Shown piece by piece: positions 1-6,639 of a stretch of DNA of 7,270 bases. The notes under the pieces were generated by a model. The model was not told the DNA's origin, did no database searches, and worked only from the letters and a program-made list of their open reading frames with translations. The position numbers were made by a program, and so were the translations under genes. Source of the stretch: Candidatus Minthomonas equi (GTDB lineage: Bacteria > Bacteroidota > Bacteroidia > Bacteroidales > UBA932); NCBI GenBank assembly GCA_018064575.1, contig JAGHUZ010000255.1:1-7270 (forward strand), written 5' to 3'. Position 1 is the first letter of the stretch. Each line of letters opens with the position of its first letter.

Positions 1-68
1 CCAATACAACTGAACAGTAATCTGATAACCATTATCTTAACCTTGTTTTTGCACACTATTTTACTCAT
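1..68 (-). CDS. Possible small or partial reading frame running off the left edge
   Basis: A reading frame on the minus strand opens with ATG at 68-66, ten bases past the recombinase stop codon, and stays open to the window edge (22 codons). It begins MSKIVCKNKVKIMVIRLLF and continues SCI. A basic stretch followed by a short hydrophobic run and a Cys resembles the start of a secreted protein or lipoprotein. A second ATG at 32-30 (MVIRLLFSCI) would give a more typical signal peptide. An AGGTGA sequence lies directly against the first ATG, too close to be a good ribosome binding site. Bacteroidales tyrosine recombinases often sit upstream of surface-protein operons such as fimbrillins or capsule loci, which would fit, but nothing visible identifies the family. 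It may be a chance frame. Confidence 0.3.
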   Translation of the reverse strand, partial: MSKIVCKNKVKIMVIRLLFSCI

Positions 69-78
69 TCACCTGTCA

Positions 79-1338
79 TTATTCCTTCAGTTTCTTCTCG
101 ATAAAAGCCATATTTTCGACCTTCGCGCTTTCTGCGATTTCTATGTAAGGACGCATTGCTGCATAATCGGAATGGCCTGTCCATTTCATTACTATCTGTG
201 GAGGTATGCCGCTTGCGAGTGCGAAGCATATAAATGTCTTTCTGCCGGTGTGGGTGCCTATGAATTTATATTTCGGTCTGGTATCCTCGATTCTTACCCC
301 TCCCTTTACATATACTTTCGTGACTGGTGTGTTGATTCCTGCCAATTCGCAGATTTTCTTGAGTTTCCTGTTCATTTCTACATTCGTAATTCTAGGGAAT
401 ACATATTCACCGGATTTATTTTCAGTTTTGCAATATTTGGATAAAATGGCCTTTGAGAATGAATTGAGGTTTATGGGCAGGAGATCATTGGTCTTTTGTG
501 TCGTCGTGTATAGAATGTCGTGTATTATGTCGGTTGTCTTGAGACGAATCATATCAGAGTAACGCAAGGAAGTAAAAGCGCAGAAACAGAACATGTCGCG
601 GATGGCCTCCATTCTTCTGGAACTTGTGGTTATACTCTGGAAACGAAGTTTATAAAGTCTCATAAGTTCCTCTTTCGTGAGATATATGACCGGCTGCTCG
701 AGAATTTTCAATTTGGGCCTTGTCTGGAAAAGATTTTTGTCTGAAATCAGGCGTTTACGTACGGACCAGTTCAAAAACCATTTCAGACATTTGTATTCTT
801 TTCTTATGGTGCTTTCCATCATTTTACAGTCGTATCTCAGATAGTTCAGGAATGACTGCATTCCGTCATCGTTGAAATATTCCAGCGGTTTTCTGCCACA
901 ATGGGCTTCAATGTGCTTTTTCATAGAGAGAAATGTGTACGCAGTACCTTTTGTCCATTGATTTGCTAAACTTTCTTCTTTTATGAAACTGTTTACCCAT
1001 TCTGCTGCACTTTTGTCTTCACTTTTGGGAATCGGGTCGATTTGGTAGGAAAGAATGTGTTTCATATCCTCTATGGTCGGCTTTTCCCGGATGCTTTTTT
1101 CGTATTGCCGGAATCTCTCCCGGATTTCCAGAAGACGTTCGTTGATTTCTTCAGATGTTTGACCTTTGTGGTTAACGTACCCTGATTTTACTATCTGTTT
1201 GTTCGCATTCCATTTCTCTTTTTTCACACTGTATCCGATGGTCGTCATCATTCTGGTATGCCGGATATTTACCGAAATTCTTATGGGGAATTCCCCGTGT
1301 CTGTTGTTTCTCGAAAATAAGTAGTAATTGATTAGCAT
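79..1338 (-). CDS. Tyrosine recombinase / phage-type integrase (Bacteroidetes type)
   Basis: This is a 419-aa site-specific recombinase that would cut and rejoin DNA through a 3'-phosphotyrosyl intermediate. Residues about 1-95 form a basic, arm-type DNA-binding region, about 108-200 a helical SAM-like core-binding domain, and about 215-410 the catalytic domain. All the catalytic residues are visible: Arg259 (TSLRYSD), Lys282 (TQKTND), His363 and Arg366 (THTGRKTF), His389 (TGHSDY) and the nucleophile Tyr398 (MRPYIEI). The length is normal for the Bacteroidetes family that includes transposon integrases and shufflons, so the gene looks intact. ATG at 1338-1336 is the natural start because the arm domain begins at once. 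It is transcribed divergently from the GH92 operon, and its DNA is visibly more A/T-rich than the genes to its right, which suggests separate acquisition. No matching att core or invertible repeat was found. Whether it moves an element, inverts a promoter or is a relic cannot be told here. Confidence 0.93.
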   Translation of the reverse strand: MLINYYLFSRNNRHGEFPIRISVNIRHTRMMTTIGYSVKKEKWNANKQIVKSGYVNHKGQTSEEINERLLEIRERFRQYEKSIREKPTIEDMKHILSYQIDPIPKSEDKSAAEWVNSFIKEESLANQWTKGTAYTFLSMKKHIEAHCGRKPLEYFNDDGMQSFLNYLRYDCKMMESTIRKEYKCLKWFLNWSVRKRLISDKNLFQTRPKLKILEQPVIYLTKEELMRLYKLRFQSITTSSRRMEAIRDMFCFCAFTSLRYSDMIRLKTTDIIHDILYTTTQKTNDLLPINLNSFSKAILSKYCKTENKSGEYVFPRITNVEMNRKLKKICELAGINTPVTKVYVKGGVRIEDTRPKYKFIGTHTGRKTFICFALASGIPPQIVMKWTGHSDYAAMRPYIEIAESAKVENMAFIEKKLKE

Positions 1339-1344
1339 ATTTTA

Positions 1345-1362
1345 TCACAATTTGTTTCACAA
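1345..1362. repeat. Short direct repeat TCACAA, 12-base period, in the divergent intergenic region
   Basis: TCACAA occurs at 1345-1350 and again at 1357-1362, so the copies sit about one helical turn apart. The small odd-length palindrome ACAATTTGT at 1347-1355 overlaps the first copy. The position, between the recombinase start and the GH92 promoter, would suit an operator or a recombinase-binding site. The repeat is short and the region A/T-rich, so chance is quite possible. Confidence 0.25.
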
Positions 1363-1380
1363 CTTTACAGAATAAAGGAT

Positions 1381-1404
1381 TATATTTGTCAGGTTATATA
1401 TTTG
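1381..1404 (+). promoter_or_regulatory. Candidate Bacteroidetes promoter, two TATATTTG -7 boxes
   Basis: TATATTTG, an exact match to the Bacteroidetes -7 consensus TAnnTTTG, occurs at 1381-1388 and 1397-1404. Neither copy has a good TTTG -33 element at the usual spacing of about 19-21 bases. The nearest TTTG (1351-1354) lies 26 bases ahead of the first box. Use of the first box would start the transcript near 1393-1396 and leave a leader of about 20 bases before the ATG at 1416. The second box would leave almost no leader. The placement implies that translation of the GH92 gene starts at 1416, not at the TTG at 1386, which is the end of the first box. Confidence 0.5.
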
Positions 1405-1415
1405 CTGTTTTTGAT

Positions 1416-4352
1416 ATGCGTAGGATATTATCATTTGTAATCATTGTAATTTCAGTTGTTTCCTGTACGTCCCAAACGATGCAACCTATTGATTATGTGG
1501 ATCCGTTTATCGGGACCGGTTTCCACGGCCATACTTATCCCGGAGCCACTGCGCCATTCGGTGCGGTGCAGCTCAGTCCGGACAATTACCGTGGAGTATG
1601 GGACGCTTGTTCCGGATACCACTATGACAGGGATTCCATCATAGGTTTTTCCCATAATCATCTCAGCGGTACCGGCTGTGCGGATTTGGCTGATATTCTT
1701 TTCCACCCGACGACGAAGGAAATCAATCCGAGCCGTGAGGGGGATATATACGAACATCTTAAATACAGACACAAGGATGAAAGTGCTTGTCCCGGCTATT
1801 ATTCTGTGTTCTTACGGGATGAAGGAATAAAGGCAGAACTTACCGCCACAGCTCATACCGGATGGCATAGATATGCCTGGGCCAAGGGTAAACCCCATAA
1901 TCTGGTCATCGATATGAACCACGGAATTACTGATGAAACCATTCACGAGGTGGAATTGTATCAGTCCGCCTCCTATGAAATCTGCCGTATGCGCCGTACC
2001 TCGGCCTGGGTTCCGAATCAGTATATATATTTTGTGGCCCAGTTCAGTCAGGATTTCGACAGCGTCCGTTATGTGGATGACCATAAATTCGTCGCTTCTG
2101 CAGAGGAATGTTCCAGCAATAACCGTCAGATGGTGCTTTCCTTCAAGGACGGTCAGGGTCAGGTGGTCGCCAAGGTGGGTGTTTCACAGGTGTCGTATGA
2201 AGCCGCGAGAAATAATCTTATAGTGGAAGGCGGCTCTTACGTTTTTGATTTCGACGGAATATGCCGTGATACCAAGGCGGAATGGAATGATTTACTTGGC
2301 AGAGTCAAAGTGGAAGGTGGCTCGGAGTCTCAGAAAAGAACTTTCTATACTGCATTATACCATACTGCCATAGTTCCCAACGTTACATCCGACCACGGTG
2401 GACTGTTCCGCAGGAACAACGGCCAAATATCACGGGTGGGTTTTGGCAAGGCTTATTCCACGCTCTCCTTGTGGGATATTTTCAGAGCATGGCTCCCATT
2501 GTCTTCTATTATTTATCCAAAGCAGCTCCGCGATATCGTTTACTCTTGTCTTGATATGTACCAGGCTACGGGAATGCTTCCTTTATGGCCTTTGGCATCG
2601 GGTGAGACAGAATGTATGATAGGGTATCATTCGATTCCTTTCATCGTGGATGCCTGGTTCAAAGGATTGCTCCCGGAATTGAATCCGGAATATGCGCTTG
2701 AGGCGATGGTGACTTCTTCGAACATTAATGCAAAGGGCTCTTCCTATTATAAGGAACTTGGCTATATCCCTGCCAACAAAGTTCGTGAATCCGTTTCTTG
2801 CGGACTTGAGTATGCATACGATGACTGGTGTATCGCGCGTTTCGCGGAGAGCATAGGCAAGGAGGATATTGCAGATGAATACTACAAACGCGCCAGAAAC
2901 TATGTGAATTATTTCGATGGAAGTACCGGATTCCTTCGTGGACGGAATCTTGACGGGACTGTGGTGGAACCGTTCAACCCCTTTGAAACCAGCCGGGAAT
3001 ATACCGAGGCGAACGCCTGGCAGTATAGATTCTTTACACCTCAGGATTTCAAGGGACTCGGTGACCTTCTCGGCGGAGATGACAAGTTTATCGAGGCTAT
3101 CGACGGATTGTTCGCCGCGTCATCGGAGACTGACGGACATGTGAGCGATATGACCGGTTTTGTCGGACAGTATGTTCACGGCAATGAACCGAGCCATCAC
3201 ATTACTTATATATACAATTATCTCGGTCAGCCGTGGAAAACACAGGAACTTACGCGCAGGATGCTTGATGAAATGTATGATGACACCCCGGAGGGTATTT
3301 CCGGAAATGAGGATTGCGGTCAAATGTCAGCGTGGTATATTATGTCGGCTCTCGGACTTTATGAAGTCTGCCCGGGAAGCAATGAATTCGTATTTACGAC
3401 ACCATTGTTTGACAAGGTTTCTTTATGGCTTCCGAATGGGAAGCAGTTTACCATCACTGCCGATAATCCCGGCCGCAACAAGTATATCAAATCAGTCGAA
3501 TTCAACGGCAGGGTTTTGGATAAGTGCTTTATCACGTATCCTGAACTTATGGAAGGTGGGGAATTACACTTTACTCTCAGTCCGAAGCCTTGCAAGGACT
3601 TGTGGGTGACGAAGGATGCAAGACCGTATTCCCTGTCAGACAAGACAGAGATGGTTTCTCCCGTATTTTATACTATCGAAGGGGGAAGGATGGACCTTTT
3701 CCTTGACAAACTCGATGTTACCCTAGGAACTCTTACAGAAGGGGCGCAGATTCATTATACACTCGACGGAAGTGAACCTACGGAAGAATCCGCTCTTTAT
3801 ACGGGAACTTTTACTTTGACCGAAACTGCTACCATCAGGGCGAAGGCTTTCAAGAACGGTGTCGAAAGCATTGAACTCAATGCCCTCGCACAGAAATGCC
3901 ATTATATGCCGGCATCTGATGTGAAATGCGGAACCAATGGTGTCAATTACAAGTATTACACCGGTGACTTCAAATGCTCCGATGACATTCTCAAACTCGG
4001 AACTTTCGTGAAGGAAGGAACTCTCTCAAAACCTGAACTAAGTCCTGCCGGGCAGGAAGATTACTACGGCTTCATCTATACAGGATACTTGAATATACCT
4101 TCCACCGGTGTATGGAAGTTCGGCCTCCTGTGTGATGATGGCGGTATTCTTCAGATTGACGGCAAGGATGCTGTCGATAATGACGGGACCCACTCGGCTA
4201 CTATGATGAGAGGTTTTATTCCTCTTGAAGCCGGTATCCATCCATTTACCTTGAAATATCTGGAGAGCTATGAAGATCAGGTGCTTAAAGTTCTTTGGGA
4301 ACGTGATGGCAAGTGGGAGGAAATACCGGAAGAGAATTATTTTATCAAATAA
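1416..4352 (+). CDS. GH92 exo-alpha-mannosidase lipoprotein with CHB_HEX-like and PA14 C-terminal domains
   Basis: A 978-aa Ca-dependent, inverting alpha-mannosidase of family GH92, whose members mostly trim alpha-1,2-linked (also 1,3, 1,4, 1,6 or phospho-linked) mannose from N-glycans and fungal mannans. The signal peptide ends in a lipobox, SVVSC, with Cys17 as the likely lipidated residue. The next residues (TSQ) show no obvious acidic surface-export signal. The GH92 unit spans about 25-730, opening with the family motif YVDPFIGTG. TEANAWQY places Glu531 where the catalytic acid sits in characterised members, HGNEPSHH is at 588-595, and GNEDCGQMSAW at 630-640 covers the proposed base region. 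About 749-818 resembles the chitobiase/hexosaminidase C-terminal beta domain (IHYTLDGSEPT). About 838-967 is a PA14 domain with LCDDGGILQIDG, perhaps for carbohydrate binding. I chose ATG 1416 over TTG 1386 because the signal peptide begins MRRILSF and the TTG lies in the promoter. It is the first gene of an operon with the phosphatase-lipase gene. The exact linkage specificity cannot be read by eye. Confidence 0.95.
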   Translation: MRRILSFVIIVISVVSCTSQTMQPIDYVDPFIGTGFHGHTYPGATAPFGAVQLSPDNYRGVWDACSGYHYDRDSIIGFSHNHLSGTGCADLADILFHPTTKEINPSREGDIYEHLKYRHKDESACPGYYSVFLRDEGIKAELTATAHTGWHRYAWAKGKPHNLVIDMNHGITDETIHEVELYQSASYEICRMRRTSAWVPNQYIYFVAQFSQDFDSVRYVDDHKFVASAEECSSNNRQMVLSFKDGQGQVVAKVGVSQVSYEAARNNLIVEGGSYVFDFDGICRDTKAEWNDLLGRVKVEGGSESQKRTFYTALYHTAIVPNVTSDHGGLFRRNNGQISRVGFGKAYSTLSLWDIFRAWLPLSSIIYPKQLRDIVYSCLDMYQATGMLPLWPLASGETECMIGYHSIPFIVDAWFKGLLPELNPEYALEAMVTSSNINAKGSSYYKELGYIPANKVRESVSCGLEYAYDDWCIARFAESIGKEDIADEYYKRARNYVNYFDGSTGFLRGRNLDGTVVEPFNPFETSREYTEANAWQYRFFTPQDFKGLGDLLGGDDKFIEAIDGLFAASSETDGHVSDMTGFVGQYVHGNEPSHHITYIYNYLGQPWKTQELTRRMLDEMYDDTPEGISGNEDCGQMSAWYIMSALGLYEVCPGSNEFVFTTPLFDKVSLWLPNGKQFTITADNPGRNKYIKSVEFNGRVLDKCFITYPELMEGGELHFTLSPKPCKDLWVTKDARPYSLSDKTEMVSPVFYTIEGGRMDLFLDKLDVTLGTLTEGAQIHYTLDGSEPTEESALYTGTFTLTETATIRAKAFKNGVESIELNALAQKCHYMPASDVKCGTNGVNYKYYTGDFKCSDDILKLGTFVKEGTLSKPELSPAGQEDYYGFIYTGYLNIPSTGVWKFGLLCDDGGILQIDGKDAVDNDGTHSATMMRGFIPLEAGIHPFTLKYLESYEDQVLKVLWERDGKWEEIPEENYFIK

Positions 4353-4365
4353 GAAGCCGTTTTAA

Positions 4366-6576
4366 ATGAAGAAGTTACTTGTCTCCATATTCGCGCTTTT
4401 TATCGCATTCGTCTCTTTTTCCCAGACTTATGATGTAAGGGAAATCGTGATGTCGGACAGGCACAAAGCTTCCGGCTGTGAAGGACCGTACAGATTTGAC
4501 GCCGGTCCTCAGACTCCATCTCCGAAAGGCTATGAACCGTTCTACATAAGTCATTACGGCCGTCACGGTTCAAGATATATGTGGAAGTCTTCCACTTATA
4601 CCGTTATTAAGGAAGTGCTTGATGCTGCCAAGAGATGCAATTCGCTTACGGAAGCGGGGGAAAAATTGTATAATGCCTACTCCGAATTCTTTCTTATTCC
4701 TTATGTGAATACCGGTGACCTGTCCGAACTTGGAGCGGAACAGCATACTGCGATAGCCGCACAGATGTGTGCTGAATTTCCGGAGGTGTTCGCAAAAGGA
4801 GGCAGTGTCGTCGCCCGTGCTTCGGTGTCGCCAAGGGCGATTACCAGTATGTCAGCTTTCTGTGTGAGTCTGCAGAAGAATGCTCCGGGGATGGATATCG
4901 TGGTGAACTCCCTTCATTCGAATCTGGTCGTGGTTTATCCCGTGGAGGCTCCCGATGAATTACAGCAGAAATTTGTGAATAATCCTGAACTTCCATCAAG
5001 AAATGCCCTGGAGTATCTGCGTGCCCGCCATTATGACGATATTACCGGCAGACTGTTCTCTGACAAGGGATTCCTTGAGGATATGGGAGGCCGTTCGAGT
5101 TTCGTTACAGAACTTTTCAACCTTTGGACCGGTTATCATAATTATTGCGGGCTTGATTTTCTTGAAGACCTGTTTACTCCTGAAGAAATCGCGGATTTCT
5201 GGGAAGTCGAGAATCTGAGTTGTTATATTTCCCACGCAGGGGACAGATACAAGAACATTCCTCTTCTTATGGATGTTATCCAATATGCAGATGAAGCCAT
5301 TGCCGGAGGTTCTGTCAAATGCCATCTGCGTTTCGGACACGATACTGTCGTGAATGCGTTCATACCTCTTCTGAATCTAAACGGATGCGGTTTTATGCCG
5401 GACAAAGCGGAAGATGTGAAATATTGGTTCCAGACTTACAATTGTCCCAAAGCGGCCAATGTGCAGTTTGTCCTTTATCGTTCGAAGAAGAGTCAGGATA
5501 TCCTCTTCAAGGTTCTCTTGAACAATTCGGAGGCATCGCTTCCGCAACTTACCCCCGTGAGCGGACCTTATTATAAATGGTCGGATTTTAAAAATTGGGC
5601 GGAAAGTGTTCGTGCCGCACATACGGAAAATTTGAATCTTCAGTCGTGGATGAAGGCACTTCCCGACGATATGCCTTGCTGTCAGGTATCCATTCCCGGC
5701 TCTCACGATGCCGCCACAGCCACTATTCCGCTGGATAATCCTGCACGGGAATTTGTCGGAACCCAGACTTTTCCGCTCGGAGAGCAGTTTCTTAAAGGAG
5801 TAAGGTGTTATGACCTCAGGCCCGGTTTTTATGCTAACGATACTACGGAACTGAGGATAATGCATAACGTTGTCGATGCCGGTGTCAGTGCAGACGAAGC
5901 CTTTGGTGCCATATCGCTTATGCTTAAGAAGAATCCGTCTGAATTCGCTGTCATAGTCGTCAGGATAGAGAACAATGATTTTACTCCGGAGGTTCTTGCT
6001 GCAGCGGAAAACCGGCTCAGCTCCATTGAGAAGCAGTATGCTGATGCGGGTATGGCAATAGATTTCCGACCTGGTCTTACAGTGGGTGATATGCGTGGCA
6101 AGATGCTTATAATCAATAGAAATGATTTACACGGACGCTTTTGGTGCGGGGCGCGTGCCAGCGATTGGGATGAAGGTGCATTCATCTTCGGGAAGAATGG
6201 TGTGAAGGTGGCCATCGATGTGCAGGACGAATACGAATGGGAGGATGATGATACTTTTGCCTCCGGCAAGAGAGCCGCTTTCGCGGAGCATGCTATTGCC
6301 TTCGCGGCCAACACATCCGCTCTCCCTGCCGAGCGTACATCAGAATCAGTTGCCTCAGAACACTGGAGTGTCAATCACGTTTCAGGCTATTTCGACCGGA
6401 ACGGGAAACCTAGACCTCACGAGTTCGCCTTGGGTGCGGCTCCCGCTATTCGTGACTGGCTGGCCTCCGGTGAAGTTAAAGGTTCTCTGGGAATCGTTCT
6501 CATTGATTATGCGGGAGATCCGGATTATGCAGGTGACGAACTTGTCAGTATGGTCATCGACTGTAATTTCAAGTAA
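4366..6576 (+). CDS. Secreted histidine acid phosphatase (phytase-like) fused to a PI-PLC X-type phospholipase domain
   Basis: A 736-aa two-enzyme protein. Residues 1-20 are a Sec signal peptide ending SFSQ with no lipobox, so the product is periplasmic or secreted. Residues about 25-415 form a histidine acid phosphatase of the phytase/inositol-phosphatase branch: RHGSR at 66-70 holds the phospho-accepting His67, and HD at 325-326 is the proton-donor motif (HD, not the HAE of MINPP enzymes). This half ends in the YYKWSDFKNW sequence that closes stand-alone Bacteroidetes homologues, so it looks complete. Residues about 425-736 match the PI-specific phospholipase C X domain: SIPGSHDAAT with general-base candidate His447, CYDLRPG (Asp483, Arg485) and MHNVV with general-acid candidate His500. 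Both active sites look intact. Known PI-PLCs of this type release diacylglycerol and inositol cyclic phosphate, which slowly opens to inositol-1-phosphate, a phosphomonoester the other half could hydrolyse. The ATG lies 13 bases after the GH92 stop, with only a weak AAGAAG ahead of it, so co-transcription is likely. The true substrate (PI, GPI glycan, phytate or other) is unproven. Confidence 0.92.
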   Translation: MKKLLVSIFALFIAFVSFSQTYDVREIVMSDRHKASGCEGPYRFDAGPQTPSPKGYEPFYISHYGRHGSRYMWKSSTYTVIKEVLDAAKRCNSLTEAGEKLYNAYSEFFLIPYVNTGDLSELGAEQHTAIAAQMCAEFPEVFAKGGSVVARASVSPRAITSMSAFCVSLQKNAPGMDIVVNSLHSNLVVVYPVEAPDELQQKFVNNPELPSRNALEYLRARHYDDITGRLFSDKGFLEDMGGRSSFVTELFNLWTGYHNYCGLDFLEDLFTPEEIADFWEVENLSCYISHAGDRYKNIPLLMDVIQYADEAIAGGSVKCHLRFGHDTVVNAFIPLLNLNGCGFMPDKAEDVKYWFQTYNCPKAANVQFVLYRSKKSQDILFKVLLNNSEASLPQLTPVSGPYYKWSDFKNWAESVRAAHTENLNLQSWMKALPDDMPCCQVSIPGSHDAATATIPLDNPAREFVGTQTFPLGEQFLKGVRCYDLRPGFYANDTTELRIMHNVVDAGVSADEAFGAISLMLKKNPSEFAVIVVRIENNDFTPEVLAAAENRLSSIEKQYADAGMAIDFRPGLTVGDMRGKMLIINRNDLHGRFWCGARASDWDEGAFIFGKNGVKVAIDVQDEYEWEDDDTFASGKRAAFAEHAIAFAANTSALPAERTSESVASEHWSVNHVSGYFDRNGKPRPHEFALGAAPAIRDWLASGEVKGSLGIVLIDYAGDPDYAGDELVSMVIDCNFK

Positions 6577-6596
6577 GGCTGGACAATTTCTGAATC

Positions 6597-6638
6597 TGAA
6601 TCGGCCGACACGGGATATGCACTGTGTCGGCCGATTAT
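6597..6638. terminator. Hairpin between convergent genes, likely bidirectional terminator
   Basis: AATCGGCCGACAC (6599-6611) is a perfect 13-base inverted match to GTGTCGGCCGATT (6624-6636). The stem extends inward by a G-U and a G-C pair and leaves an eight-base loop. It lies 22 bases after the stop of the phosphatase-lipase gene and three bases after the stop of the convergent GH116 gene, as expected for a terminator shared by both strands. Neither side has a long T tract, so termination could be imperfect or mainly serve to protect the 3' ends. Confidence 0.75.
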
Positions 6639-6639
6639 G

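Noticed and set aside
43..444. Plus-strand open frame of 133 codons, open from the window edge, rich in hydrophobic residues
   Set aside because: It is antisense to the well-supported recombinase, starts at TTG, and has no recognisable family; the hydrophobic look comes from T-rich complement of Lys/Glu codons.
1339..1415. Invertible promoter flanked by inverted repeats recognised by the recombinase
   Set aside because: No inverted repeat pair longer than a few bases flanks the promoter; only short direct repeats and a tiny palindrome are present.
3160..3609. Plus-strand frame of 149 codons inside the GH92 gene
   Set aside because: It is out of frame with a strongly conserved GH92 region and its translation matches no known pattern.
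5600..5660. Possibility that the phosphatase and lipase are two genes joined by a sequencing error
   Set aside because: The frame is continuous across the junction, there is no stop and no convincing new start or ribosome binding site, so a true fusion is the simpler reading.
5829..6374. Minus-strand open frame of 181 codons within the lipase domain
   Set aside because: It lies fully antisense to the PI-PLC catalytic domain, whose motifs are clear, and its Ser/Ala-rich translation is typical of a shadow frame.
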